DNA of 64,000 nt from contig CAVTYH010000001.1 of NCBI GenBank assembly GCA_963738835.1, positions 1,550,001 through 1,614,000 on the forward strand. The letters run 5' to 3'. The notes below the pieces were generated by a model, which did not search any database, was not told the DNA's origin, and was given only the letters and a program-made list of their open reading frames with translations. Numbering within the stretch: position 1 is the stretch's first letter; each line of letters begins with the position of its first letter. Shown piece by piece: positions 1 to 9,957 of this stretch. Made by a program: the position numbers and the translations under genes. This stretch comes from CAVTYH01 sp963738835 (GTDB lineage Bacteria; Planctomycetota; Planctomycetia; Pirellulales; JADZDJ01).

Positions 1-1
1 G

Positions 2-412
2 CGCGAGGCCATTGAGGGCATCAGGACCTTCGCACGCGGTGGGAAGCGGACGGCGCGACTGCGCTCCCTTGCTTTGGCGGCCCACGCCGCCGCACGCCAA
101 GTTGGCGTTCCGGCCGCGACAGCCGCTGCTCGTGCCGCCGGCATCGCAGCCGCGACCGCCTACACGCACCCGCTGGCCACCACCGACCAAGCGAAACACA
201 TTCTTGGGACTCCGGCTTACACGGCGCGGGCCTGCGAACTTGCGGCAGATGGCGACCCCGCCGCCGCCGATGAGGAGATGCGTTGGGCGATTGAGCACGC
301 CTCGCCGAGAGTTTGCGAGGTTTTGCGGCGGTTTCCCGCTCGCAGCGATGGCCGCAGTCGGTTGGACGCGCTCTATTACCAGCTCGACGAGGGCTTGCGG
401 AGTGCCAGATGA
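2..412 (+). CDS. Imm5-like putative immunity protein, 5' end outside window
   Basis: The reading frame is open from base 2 to the TGA at 412 and continues upstream of the window, so only the C-terminal ~136 residues are seen. It contains an alanine-rich helix (AAHAAARQ, then AAARAAGIAAATAY) followed by a C-terminal part with HASPRVCEVLRRFP and SRLDALYYQLDEGL. Alanine-rich HAAARxxG/AAATA patterns and the LDALYYQLD ending are what I associate with the Imm5-type putative immunity proteins of polymorphic toxin systems, a family often misnamed SbcC. No toxin gene is visible; a partner would have to lie to the left. Function as an immunity protein is inferred from family resemblance only. Confidence 0.5.
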   Translation, partial: REAIEGIRTFARGGKRTARLRSLALAAHAAARQVGVPAATAAARAAGIAAATAYTHPLATTDQAKHILGTPAYTARACELAADGDPAAADEEMRWAIEHASPRVCEVLRRFPARSDGRSRLDALYYQLDEGLRSAR

Positions 413-433
413 GCTTTCCAACTCCAACGTCGC

Positions 434-525
434 CTAACCTCTATATGGCCTCGTCCTGTCAAGAGAGCGCAGATTGAGCGGGATCGGGGAGTTTCTGAGG
501 CAGATTTACTCACCGAGGAGATTTC
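434..525. repeat. 90-bp interspersed repeat, copy A
   Basis: This ~91-bp sequence recurs almost unchanged at 1998-2090 and as a diverged copy at 7577-7653. The core runs from TCCTGTCAAGAG through GCAGATTGAGCGGGATCGG to GAGGAGATTTC. It begins about 22 bases after the stop of the Imm5-like gene. Function unknown; see the dedicated finding. Confidence 0.75.
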
Positions 526-593
526 TACAGAGCCTTCCTGACACCTTTTACTCTTCCTTCCACCAACTCGGAATCGGTTCGCTGGTTGATGGT

Positions 594-1457
594 CTACGCG
601 AACCGTCGTTGAAACTGGATCAACCCCGCTGACAAGAGCCCAATGCTGAGCAGCATCCATGAGGCTGGCTCGGGCACCGCGTCGGAAATGAAATCCACTG
701 CGTAGACGACGCTCCCGCCCGCCTCGACATTCTCGGTGATCGCGCCGTTCGCCGGTGGCAGGTTGGCGTAGATTCCTTGCTCGTCGGAAGAGATGAAACT
801 TACCTGGATCGCGGCGGGAATATCGAGGTAGTCGCTGATTTTTCCCAGCACTCCACCGGTCTCCAGCGGGGGCTCATCGATGTCGAATAAGGTGGGCGGA
901 ATGACCGCGGTCAGTGATGCTTCCGTCACGCCTTCAGTCGGTTCGGAAATGGTTCCGCTGAAGATCACCGTGCCGGTGCCTGGTCCGTAGTAGCCGAGCG
1001 TAATGGTCAAGCTATCGGACGATTGATTGCTCCCGACCACCTCGCCATCGGAGCGGGCGATGATCCGGATCGGCTGAAACGTTTCCAGGGCTGAGGCCGG
1101 AATCAAGATGGCGTTCGTGCGCGCGGGCAGCCCTCCTTCGTCGTCGGATTGAACGACCAGTTCATAGGGGGAGATGCTCAGCCGATCGCTGATGAGCTGC
1201 GCGGCGCCGGTCGATTCCAGGAAATTGATTTCTCGCCCCGGCATGGGAACCGTCAGCGCGAGTTCGCTCGGGGCGGTTTCGGGGATCATCACGACGACCG
1301 GGGGCGGTGCGACGAGGGGCACGGCGGCCCCGGTGGAATCCAGCACATTTTCGGACACCGAATCGGAGGGCGCTCCGGCTTGAGCGGCTGCGACGCGGGG
1401 AACCGAAGCGAGTGCCACGGTGAGGGCCAACAGCGTGCAATGTCGTAAGAGTCTCAT
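594..1457 (-). CDS. PEP-CTERM sorting domain protein
   Basis: This 287-residue exported protein has an N-terminal signal peptide (MRLLRHCTLLALTVALAS, ending near AAAQAG) and a C-terminal tripartite sorting signal: VPEP, a hydrophobic helix (WMLLSIGLLSAGLI) and a basic tail QRRFA. That tail is the PEP-CTERM signal recognised by exosortase, so the mature protein should be processed at the membrane and released to the surface or matrix. The ATG at 1457 is chosen because a perfect AGGAGG lies 8 bases upstream; a longer frame to 1508 exists without such support. The middle of the protein is beta-rich and low in Cys, with no domain I recognise. No exosortase gene is in the window. Confidence 0.85.
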   Translation of the reverse strand: MRLLRHCTLLALTVALASVPRVAAAQAGAPSDSVSENVLDSTGAAVPLVAPPPVVVMIPETAPSELALTVPMPGREINFLESTGAAQLISDRLSISPYELVVQSDDEGGLPARTNAILIPASALETFQPIRIIARSDGEVVGSNQSSDSLTITLGYYGPGTGTVIFSGTISEPTEGVTEASLTAVIPPTLFDIDEPPLETGGVLGKISDYLDIPAAIQVSFISSDEQGIYANLPPANGAITENVEAGGSVVYAVDFISDAVPEPASWMLLSIGLLSAGLIQFQRRFA

Positions 1458-1997
1458 TGGATTACCTCCTGGGAAGATGGATCCCCTGCGCTCGCGCGGT
1501 ACTAGCACCGATGGCCGCGCAGCGGATCACAACCATGATCGTGCGTCGACACGGAGTCGGCGTACACGGGCGAGGACTTTTTACGAGACCTCCTTTCTCA
1601 GGTTGTGGCCGTCAGCGATGGAGGTTGCAGGGCGCGACGCGGCATGTTCTCGGTCGAGTGCAGGATCGCCGAAAAACGCCGCGCAGGATCGGAATTTCCT
1701 CCTCGGCATTCAGCCCCGACGGTGAAGTCAAAAAGCCCGTCGGCTCACCGCCAAGCACTAACGAGCTCAACTGGCCTCTGCCCGGTTCCCAGCAAGCGAT
1801 AAAGAAAGTAGCGTGGTTCGCAACGCGGATCGACGTGGTGCGAGATACCAGAATTCCTGGGAAAACCGCCCGGCTTCATCGACCTGGCGAGTCAACCCGC
1901 TCAATCCGCATTAGACGCGCATTTTGTGGCACGTCAAGGATTAAAACCGCGGAGGTTGAAATCTATTCGAAGTTTAGCGCAACCCTCACGAACTGTG
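1458..1997. other. Intergenic stretch without recognisable gene
   Basis: Apart from the ribosome-binding site of the PEP-CTERM gene at its left edge, I see no conserved protein, RNA or clear repeat here. The open plus-strand frame 1457-2134 has no recognisable domain and runs into repeat copy B, so it is not called. Confidence 0.5.
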
Positions 1998-2090
1998 CTA
2001 ACATCTATCTGGCCCCCATCCTGTCAAGAGGGCGCAGATTGAGCGGGATCGGAGAGTTTCTGAGGCAGATTTACTCACTGAGGAGATTTC
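1998..2090. repeat. 90-bp interspersed repeat, copy B
   Basis: Aligns with copy A (434-525) with only scattered substitutions over ~90 bases. In this copy the core is bounded by an 8-bp inverted pair, TCCTGTCA at 2019-2026 and TGACAGGA at 2092-2099, which is not kept in copy A. An IS110 transposase remnant begins ~115 bases to the right on the minus strand. Confidence 0.75.
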
Positions 2091-2205
2091 GTGACAGGAC
2101 TCCGGAGGTTGGGTCTCGGGTCGATGACGGCTAGGCAAGCTCTCTGGTTCGTGGCGTCGATCGCACCGTCGCGAACTGGCGGCGTGTCGCACCAAACATC
2201 TATCG

Positions 2206-2327
2206 TGGGCCAGTTTGCGATGGAACTGAGCTTCTCTCGCCGCATCCATAATGCACACGTGCATCGTCTTGGCGTGCAGATCGACCCCGCAGTAGAATGC
2301 GTGCCGCCGATGGCAGAATCTCATCAT
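2206..2327 (-). pseudogene. IS110-family transposase, N-terminal remnant
   Basis: Reading the minus strand from the ATG at 2327, the first ~40 residues include FYCGVDLHAKTMHVCIMD followed by FHRKL. This is the start of the DEDD RuvC-like domain of IS110-family transposases (GVDxHxxT with the first catalytic Asp). After HRKL the frame continues into sequence with no resemblance to the family, and no C-terminal transposase domain with the catalytic Ser is found nearby, so the gene is a truncated relic. The flanks 2091-2205 and 2328-2600 hold no gene I can recognise. Confidence 0.7.
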
Positions 2328-2600
2328 TGGCCTCCGTAGACGGAGGATGCAGTAAAGGAGCGCTTCCGGGAAATCGCCCTGTGCGAAACCCCTGCCCAAG
2401 CCCTCTGGACATCGCGTTTATACCTGGGAACACCGCCTCCAAAACACGGAGACCATGATGAGTATCAATACGTTTTAGTTGACCCGCAGGTGTTTGGTTG
2501 TTTTGGATCCTTCTCTCCGGTCACGTTACAATGACCTTCTTCAACCCTGCTCGACGTGAGCGGGCAACTGAGCGTTGTCGTTCGGCCACGCGAGACGCGC

Positions 2601-3786
2601 ATGAGGATTATCGTCAACGGAGTGGGCATCGCCGGTCCGACGCTCGCCTACTGGCTGCGGAAAACCGGTCATGAAGTGCTTACTCATCGAGAAGTCGCCA
2701 CAGCTTCGCAGCGGCGGCTACGCCATCGACTTCTGGGGTGTCGGCTACGACATCGCCGAGAAGATGGGCCTGCTCCCGCGAATCAAAGAGCTGGGCTTCC
2801 AGATGAGGGAGTTGCGCTATGTAAACCGCCATGGCCCCAAACGCGGCGGTTTCTCGGTCGACGTTTTCGGCCGCATGACCAAGGGCCGATTTATTGAGGT
2901 TCGGCGATCCGACCTAGCGGCGACGATCTTCCATGCGCTGGACGGAAATGTCGAGACCATCTTTGGCGACTCCGTCGCGGGGATTCAGGATGAAGGTCAG
3001 CGCGTGCGGGTCGAGTTCGATCACGCCGCCCCGCGCGAAGTCGATCTGGTCATCGGCGCCGATGGGTTGCATTCGCGCGTTCGTGAGATCGCGTTCGGTC
3101 CCGAGGCCGCGTTCGAAGTCCCACTCGGTTATCACGTCGCCGCGTTCGAGGTGGACGGCTATCAGCCACGGGATGATCTCGTCGCTGTCAGCCACGCAGT
3201 TCCGGGACGACAGGTTATGCGATTGTCCTTGCCCGATAACACGACGCTCTTTCTCTTTGTTTTTCGCGACGAGTATTTGACCGCTGAGGAGCCGTCCAGC
3301 GAGCAGGAATGCAAAGGGGCGGTGACACGTGTCTTTGCCGATGCCGGCTGGGAATGCCCGCGGATTCTCGCGGCCATGGAGAATGTCAGCGGCTTCTATT
3401 TCGACCGTGTCAGCCAGATTCGAATGGATCGCTGGACCAAGGGCCGCACGGCGCTAATTGGCGACGCCGCAGCCTGCGCCTCCCTCGTTGCTGGCGAAGG
3501 GACGGGGCTTGCCATGGCCGAGGCTTATGTGCTCGCGGGCGAGCTTAGCGGTTGCGGGGGCGATCACGTCGCGGCCTTCGCTCGCTATCAAGAGCGCATG
3601 ATGCCGTTTCTGAAGCGCAAGCAGGAGTCGGCAGTGAAATTTGCTTCCTCGTTCGCCCCGAAGAGCGCCTTCGGCATCACGTTCCGCAATTATGTCACCC
3701 GATTGCTGCGGATCCCGTTCATTGCGGATTTCTTTATCGGCCGCGCCGTGCGCGACGACATCAAGCTCCCCGACTACGGGTTCTGA
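2601..3786 (+). CDS. FAD-dependent monooxygenase (PHBH/UbiH fold), one frame break
   Basis: About 394 residues once one extra base near 2680-2684 is skipped. The N-terminal part reads MRIIVNGVGIAGPTLAYWL (Rossmann GxGxxG-like FAD site), and after the break the frame continues with LLIEKSPQLRSGGYAIDFWG. Further FAD-binding motifs are GADGLHSRVRE (DG motif) and ALIGDAAACASLVAGEGTGL (GD motif). Such enzymes use NAD(P)H and O2 to hydroxylate or epoxidise aromatic or polyketide-like substrates; the substrate here cannot be told. The ATG at 2601 is the only start that retains the dinucleotide-binding motif. No operon partner is evident. The break is probably a sequence error, given the many similar cases in the window. 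Confidence 0.8.
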
Positions 3787-3935
3787 TGGAAGAGTGACGC
3801 AAAAGGGCGGAAAAGGCGACATCAAAGCGGACACTGTAGTTATTGGCGGTTTCAAGCACCAAATCCGACACCACGTCGTTGGGCGTGTTCGCTGAGAAAT
3901 CCGCTAGGTTGCCTTCTACCGTGTACCAACAAGCA

Positions 3936-4066
3936 GGGCCAGTCAGTTTTTCAAAATACGAGACGTTTGTTGCTATAAAAGGCGACTCCTGTCGCCAATG
4001 AATCACCCGTTGCTCCAATCGCCGTCGGGAGATGGCTCCTACAGATTGAAAGACTGACTGGCCCCG
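3936..4066. repeat. MITE-like element with 19-bp terminal inverted repeats
   Basis: Bases 3936-3954 (GGGCCAGTCAGTTTTTCAA) and 4048-4066 are inverted copies with 18 of 19 positions matching. The 131-bp unit has no coding capacity and contains a second small hairpin (GGCGAC, loop TCCT, GTCGCC at about 3981-3996). No target-site duplication was obvious. The rest of the gene-free interval 3787-4252 shows nothing I can name. Confidence 0.6.
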
Positions 4067-4252
4067 GTATCAACATGCCACACTCTTGAACTTGCCCAGC
4101 TCTAATCCGAGAATCAACATGATCGTGTGTCCTGAAAAAGGGGCGTGTGTAAAAACAAATCAATCAACACATTCTTGCACCGCACCCAGCCGTGCAAGAA
4201 TACTCGGCTTCCACGAATTCTTTCGGCGTATGGTTGCTCCGAGGCAATTGCT

Positions 4253-5960
4253 ATGAGCCACCGCAAGCTATTTAGACATCTTCTTGCTGCAACGTTCATG
4301 CTTTGGCTGGTGGCGCCGGCGTTTGCCGCCGAGGTCGCGGCGAAGAGGCCCAACATTTTGCTGATTTTGGCAGACGATCTGGGCTGGTCCGACCTTGGAT
4401 GTTACGGCGGAGAAATTCGCACGCCCAATCTAGACGCCCTCGCGGCCGGCGGGCTGCGATTCACCCAGTTTTACAACTGTGCGCGCTGCTGTCCCTCGCG
4501 CGCCGCCATCCTCACAGGGCTGTATCCGCAGCAGGCGGGCGTCGGCTCGATGACCGCCGATGAAGGGCTGCCGGGTTATCGCGGCTCGCTGCAGCCAGAC
4601 TGTGTTACCATCGCGCAAGTGCTAAAATCTGCGGGGTATCGCACGGCGGCGGTGGGGAAGTGGCATGTCGGCGATACCATCTTGCCCACGTCCCGCGGCT
4701 TTGACGACTTTTATGGATTTGTGCGCGGCTATGCCGTGGGTTCTTGGGAACCGCGCATGATGGTGCGGTTGCCCGCGGGCCGGCCGCAGCGAAGTTACAA
4801 ACCCGGCGAGTATTTTGCCACCGATGCCATTACCGATCACGCGCTCGATTTTCTGACGGAGGCAAGAAAGGCCGACCAGCCTTGGTTTTTCTACGTGGCG
4901 TATCAAACGCCGCATTTTCCGCTGCAATCTCAGCAGCAAGACATGGCCGGTTATGCGGAGACTTACGCCCAAGGTTGGGATCAGATTCGCGAGCGACGCC
5001 TGATGCGGATCAAGGAGCTCGGGCTACTGCCAGCCAGCGCAAAGCTCACGCCGCGAGGCGCGATTCCGATGAAAAGTGTGGCCGAGCGTTACGACTCGAT
5101 GACGGCCGACGGCAACAACCCCGCTTGGGATTCGCTGTCGGCCGACCGCCGCGCTGACCTGGCGCAGCGGATGGCGGTCTATGCCGGCATGGTCACGGGG
5201 ATGGACCGAAACATCGGCCGACTGATCGCCGATCTGCGAGCACACGGCGAGCTGGAGAACACGCTGATCCTGTTTTTCAGCGACAACGGCGCCTGCGCCG
5301 AATGGGAGCCGTTCGGTTTCGACTTGCAACCGATTGCAAATCCGCGGCCGGGCATAGGCATCAACGTCGGCACGCCCAACGCTCCAAATGTTTTGCATCA
5401 GGGAGACGACCTGCGGCGACTTGGCGGCCCGGGCTTGCTATTCAGCTACGGCAGCGCCTGGGCCAACGCCAGCAATGCCCCGTGGCGATTTTACAAACAC
5501 TACGACCATGAAGGGGGCATCAGCACGCCGCTCATCGTGCATTGGCCGGCGCGAGTGAAAACCGCCGGCCAGTTGCGGACGCAGGTCGGGCATGTGATCG
5601 ACATCATGCAGACATGCGTGAACGTCGGCGAAGCAAAGTATCCCACCGAACTGGACGGAGTGAAAATCTTGCCCCCCGAAGGTCTGAGCCTTGTGCCGGC
5701 GCTGGACGGACATCCGCTTGAGCGCAACTTTCTCGCGTGGGAACATGAAGGCAACCGCGCACTGCGCTGGCGATTGGAAGATCGTATCGCTGGCTGGTAA
5801 GCCGTGGGAGCTGTACGATCTCTCGCAGGACCGGGCCGAATTGAACGATCTGGCCACGCAGCAGCCAGAGCGGGTGAAGGAAATGTCGGTGCAGTGGAAC
5901 CAGTGGGCCGAACGCGCGCACGTCTTACGATCGTCAGCCGACAAAGCGCGGAAGGAATGA
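4253..5960 (+). CDS. Secreted arylsulfatase (sulfatase family), one frame break
   Basis: About 568 residues after correcting a break near 5765-5775. A signal peptide (LLAATFMLWLVAPAFAA) precedes the sulfatase domain, which opens with RPNILLILADDLGWSDLGCYG, supplying the metal-binding Asp pair. The sulfatase signature C79-C80-P-S-R is present; Cys79 would be oxidised to formylglycine by a sulfatase-maturating enzyme. KWHVG, FFSDNGA and the C-terminal DWKIVSLAGKPWELYDL region are also typical of arylsulfatase A-like enzymes. The last part is in another frame. ATG 4253 is chosen because it gives the signal peptide; the upstream extension is not protein-like. It lies 172 bases before a GH79-type gene on the same strand, so the two may act together on a sulfated uronate polysaccharide. 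Confidence 0.9.
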
Positions 5961-5985
5961 TGCGTTTCGTTGCGCCTAAAGATTT

Positions 5986-6010
5986 TATGCACTCATCAAT
6001 TAGTGCACAT
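5986..6010. other. Short hairpin after the sulfatase gene
   Basis: TGCACT at 5988-5993 and AGTGCA at 6002-6007 can pair across an 8-base loop, and the surrounding bases (TA/TA) extend the stem slightly. It sits ~25 bases after the sulfatase stop. There is no T-run, so it may be an mRNA 3' structure or chance. Confidence 0.3.
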
Positions 6011-6132
6011 ATGTATAAATATGTTTAGCCTCTGCCGGAACGTCTGGCCCGATCGAAACCACCACGGCACCACGCTCATCAGGCCGGTCAGACGGCCGAA
6101 AAACGATCCGTCTAAACTCAGGATCCAGTTTC

Positions 6133-7548
6133 ATGAAATGCAAACTCTATTTCGTCTACGTGTTGCTATCTCTCTGCACCGGGTCGGCACCGGCGTATTG
6201 TCAGGACCCGGCGGTGGTGAATGTCAAACTCGACCCCAGTACTACGTTGGTCAAGATTCCACCTGACTTCATTGGATTCGGCTATGAGACCTCGGCGGTG
6301 GCGGTGCCAGGATACTTCAGCAAGAAAAATCTTCCGCTGATCGAACTCTACCATACGTTGGGCCCGATCGGTCTGATTCGCATCGGTGGGAATATCTCTG
6401 ATCATACGAAGTACGCGAAGGATGGGAAGGCGGAAGCACGCCCGCAATCGGAGGTCACGCTGATCAACCAAGCATCGCTCACTGAACTTGGGGGGTTTGT
6501 CGAAGCAACCGGTTGGAACGTGCAGTGGGGGCTGAATCTCGGTACCGGCACCAAGGAGGAAGCGGTGGAAGAAGCCCTCGCGGTGAAGGCCGCGCTTGGT
6601 CGGCATTTGCATTCGTTCATCATCGGCAACGAAGTGGATCTCCTCCCGAAATATCGCGGCAACTACGACGGCTACCATGCCGCCTATCTTCAGTACAAAG
6701 CTGCGATTCGCCGGGCGATCCCGGACACTGAATTCTCTGGGCCGGACATCGCCAATGAGACCGATTGGTGTGGGAAATTCGCTAAAACGGAATCTGCTGA
6801 TTTGAAGCAAGTGACCCACCATTACTACCGCACGGGGGCCATGAAACCGGATGCCACAATCGACACATTGCTGCAGCGCCACGAAGGCTTGGAGGTAAAG
6901 CTAGAGAGCCTGCACAATGCGACGAGCGACACGAGAATCGGCTATCGCATCAACGAAACGAATTCCTTCTACGGCGGAGGCAAGGCCGGCGTCAGCGACA
7001 CGTTCGCCTCTGCGCTCTGGTGTCTCGATTACCTTTTTGTCTTGGCCTCTCACGGCTCGCGCGGCGTGGACATGCAAACCGATATCAACCATCTCGGATG
7101 GGTTAGCCATTATTCGCCCATTTTCCGAGATGAATCGGGCAGCTTGACCGCGCGGCCAAGTTACTACGGCATGCTCGCCTTTACCACGGCGGCGAAGGGA
7201 GACCTGTTCAAGCTCACCGCGAGTGACTCGGGAATCAATCTCACTTCTTATGGGACTAAGGAGAAAAGCGGGGCATTGTGGGTGACGCTGATTAATAAAG
7301 ACCTGAGCCGCAATGCCGAGATTCAGATCGCACTGCCGGACGGCTATACGAAGGCGACCGCCTTGCGGCTATCGGCACCCACGGTAGAGAGCAAAGATCG
7401 CGTGACTCTCGGTGGCGCGGCGGTCTCCAAGGATGGCAAATGGGTTCCGACCGACCGCGAACCGATTGCGGCTGACGACGGAACGGTCACTGTTTCTGTG
7501 CCGAAAACCAGCGCTATTCTGATCCGGATCACGCCCAGTTCCCCATGA
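6133..7548 (+). CDS. GH79-like glycoside hydrolase (beta-glucuronidase/heparanase type)
   Basis: A 471-residue secreted enzyme with signal peptide 1-23 (VLLSLCTGSAPAYC). The (beta/alpha)8 barrel shows SFIIGNEVDL, where Glu167 is the expected acid/base (compare GNEP in clan GH-A), and YRINETNSFYGGG, where Glu275 of the E-T-N-S motif matches the GH79 nucleophile region. The segment GVSDTFASALWCLDYL after it is characteristic of the family. The C-terminal ~110 residues (LINKDLSRNAEIQIALP onward) form a beta-sandwich as in other GH79 proteins. Members remove glucuronic acid or its methyl ether from glycans. With the adjacent sulfatase it suggests degradation of a sulfated, uronic-acid-containing polysaccharide. 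Exact linkage and substrate are not determined. Confidence 0.85.
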   Translation: MKCKLYFVYVLLSLCTGSAPAYCQDPAVVNVKLDPSTTLVKIPPDFIGFGYETSAVAVPGYFSKKNLPLIELYHTLGPIGLIRIGGNISDHTKYAKDGKAEARPQSEVTLINQASLTELGGFVEATGWNVQWGLNLGTGTKEEAVEEALAVKAALGRHLHSFIIGNEVDLLPKYRGNYDGYHAAYLQYKAAIRRAIPDTEFSGPDIANETDWCGKFAKTESADLKQVTHHYYRTGAMKPDATIDTLLQRHEGLEVKLESLHNATSDTRIGYRINETNSFYGGGKAGVSDTFASALWCLDYLFVLASHGSRGVDMQTDINHLGWVSHYSPIFRDESGSLTARPSYYGMLAFTTAAKGDLFKLTASDSGINLTSYGTKEKSGALWVTLINKDLSRNAEIQIALPDGYTKATALRLSAPTVESKDRVTLGGAAVSKDGKWVPTDREPIAADDGTVTVSVPKTSAILIRITPSSP

Positions 7549-7576
7549 AGGCTCGACTCAGCGCATTGGGCCGGGC

Positions 7577-7653
7577 CTAATAATCTTGCTGTGGTCTCGT
7601 CCTGTCAAGAAGTGCAGGCTGAGCGAAGTCGGGGTTCTCTCTCGAAGATTTAG
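7577..7653. repeat. 90-bp interspersed repeat, diverged copy C
   Basis: TCTCGTCCTGTCAAGA at 7595-7610 is followed by GTGCAGGCTGAGCGAAGTCG, matching copies A and B imperfectly over ~75 bases. It starts ~29 bases downstream of the GH79 stop, a position like that of copy A after the Imm5-like gene. Confidence 0.5.
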
Positions 7654-7832
7654 GCAACGGCATCGCGACAATTTGGGCAATTTACTATGCGCTTTCCGAA
7701 AAAATTGGATGTGCCTTTCGCGCGGAATTGTCCGATAAGCGAAGAGGTAGGGCAGTCTTTCCGAGGCTGCCTGGCAGGTCTCGGAGAGACTTGCTTATGT
7801 GCCGCCATAGCGGAGCGAGTCAGGGAGGACGC

Positions 7833-9647
7833 ATGCGGGGGGGAGTTTTTCTATTGCTGTGCGGAGCCTTCGCGCTCTCGGGCGGCTGCACGCCGTGGAG
7901 CGAATACAAGGCCAATGGCTGCAAGGTCGGGCCGAACTATTGCCCACCGCATGCCGACGTGGCGGATCATTGGATCGATGCCAACGATAAGCGCCTGAGC
8001 AGCGCTGAACCGGATCTCACGCATTGGTGGACGGCCTTCAACGATCCGAAACTGGACGAGTTGATTCACTCCGCCGTCGGACAAAATCTTTCGCTTCGCG
8101 AAGCGTGTTTCCGCATTCTGGAAGCCCGCGCCAATTTGGCAATTCAAATGGGCACGCTATTCCCGCAAACGCAGCAAGCGTTTGCCGCGTATTCACGAAA
8201 TGCCGCCAGCGCGTTGGCGGCGAACCAAGGTTTGCTGGGGACGAACCTCTTTGGCTCGCGACGCTTCTTCGACGACTGGAACCTGGGTTTTAATTTGTCT
8301 TGGGAGCTCGATTTCTGGGGCCGGTTCCGGCGCAATTGAATCGGCCGCCGACGAGCTGGATGCCTCAGTCTTCAACTACGACGATGTGCTCGTGACGCTG
8401 TTGGGCGACGTGGCTTCGACGTATGTTGAAATTCGAACGGTGCAGCAGCAGTTGGTGTATGTGCGTGAAAATATCAAAATCCAAAACGAATCGCTAGAGA
8501 TCGCACAAGCGCACTTTCGCGGGGGATTATCGAGCGAGCTGGACGTAGAGCAAGCGATCAGCCAATTAGCGCAGACTGAGGCGCTAATTCCGCAATTCGA
8601 AAAACGCCTGCGATTTGCCAACGATCGGCTGTGTGTGCTGTTGGGCATTCCGACCCAAGATTTAACGCCGTGCCTCGGCGAACAAACCATTCCGACCGCC
8701 GCGCCGGAGGTTGTGGTGGGCATTCCTTGCGACTTGTTGACTCGTCGGCCCGATGTGCGTCGGGCCGAGCGCCAGGCCGCGGCTCAGTGTGCCCAAATCG
8801 GCATCGCCGAAGCGGAGTTGTATCCGCACATTGCCATTACCGGCTCGGTGGGCTACGACGCCGAGCGATTTTCCGATCTGCTCAAAAGTAAATCATTCCA
8901 AGGAACTATTGGCCCTGGTCTGCAATGGAATGTGCTGAACTACGGCCGGCTGGTCAACAATATTCGCTTGCAGTACGCCACGTTTTGTCAGCTTGTGACG
9001 GCGTACCGCCAAACCGTGCTGCAAGCCAATTCGGAGGCGGAGGACGGAATTGTCGAATTTCTGCAATCGCAACTGCAAGCGAAAGCAATGCAACGCAGCG
9101 TCACTGCTTCAGATAAAGCCGTGCAACTGGCGATCACTCAGTACCGAGCCGGGCTGGTCGACTTCAATCGCGTGGCGCTGTTGGAACAGAATCTGGTGCA
9201 GCAACAAGATTTGCTGGCGCAACGCAAGGAGATATAGCCCAGGGTCTTGTCCATACTTATCGCGCCTTGGGCGGTGGCTGGGAAGTGAATTGCGGTTCGG
9301 TTGGAGAAGACGCGATGTCGGGCGGAGAAATTGGCCCCGGTGGTGCGCCAAACGCCGAGGAATTGCCGCCGGGTAATCCAACGCCGCGGGGACAGCAATC
9401 TGCGCAGACTCAGCCAGACTCACCGACGCCGCACGGGAATCCGCTTCCGGGTCCGGCTGACGACTTGCAACCCACCACTGGCGCTCCGGGAATGGAACGA
9501 CGAGTGGTTCCTGTCCGAGAAGTACGACTTCCCGCTCGCGGTTCCAACAAGCCAATGCGGCTGCGATATGCCGACGAAAGGCCGGAAATGCTGCCCCACG
9601 CCGGCTTGCTGCCGGAAGATCGTGGCGAAACGAAATTCGTGCGTTAA
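7833..9647 (+). CDS. NodT/OprM-type outer-membrane efflux lipoprotein, two frame breaks
   Basis: A TolC-family outer membrane factor assembled from three frames, joined near 8331 and 9235. The start ATG 7833 has GGGAGG 9 bases upstream. Its lipobox is LSGGC (MRGGVFLLLCGAFALSGGC), followed by KVGPNY and WWTAFNDPKLDELI, classic for NodT/OprM. The body carries both OEP repeats (for example LGDVASTYVEIRTVQQQL, LLTRRPDVRRAERQ, ITQYRAGLVDFNRV). After QQQDLLAQRKE, correcting a break gives IAQGLVHTYRALGGGWE, the usual end of the family, then a Pro-rich tail of uncertain reality to 9647. It would provide the outer channel for an RND or ABC pump; the RND pair at 13.5-18.5 kb is the nearest candidate, although it lies on the other strand. 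Confidence 0.85.
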
Positions 9648-9957
9648 CGAGCATTTCACATTCGTCGCAGAACTCGCAAGAATCGGTTGCTTGCGGACCA
9701 TCTCACCAGCTTCTCTTGAAAACCGCGAAAATGGTTCGTTCCGAAGGATCATTCGTGACAGCATCGAGTTTTCGCTGGCCAAATTAGCTACACCGCCGAT
9801 TACTCCACGAGCGATCTGGCATGGACCTACTCGACACCTACGGTTAATATTTGGCCCTCTTTCGGAAAGCTAGCAGCCCTTGGAACCCGCGGAGTCTAGG
9901 TGGCTGCGCAGTGTCCGCGCTGCTCATTTAACTCTAGATTTACGCCGGAGGAACAAC
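9648..9957. other. Intergenic stretch without recognisable gene
   Basis: No conserved frame, repeat or RNA is seen. Its right edge carries CGGAGGAACAAC, the ribosome-binding site of the next gene; a promoter for the following three-gene unit is expected here but none can be assigned by eye. Confidence 0.4.

Noticed and set aside
1457..2134. 225-codon plus-strand frame
   Set aside because: Starts inside the PEP-CTERM gene's start on the other strand, ends in a repeat, no domain.
3761..4018. 85-codon minus-strand frame beside the monooxygenase
   Set aside because: Overlaps the monooxygenase 3' end and the MITE-like element; no family recognised.
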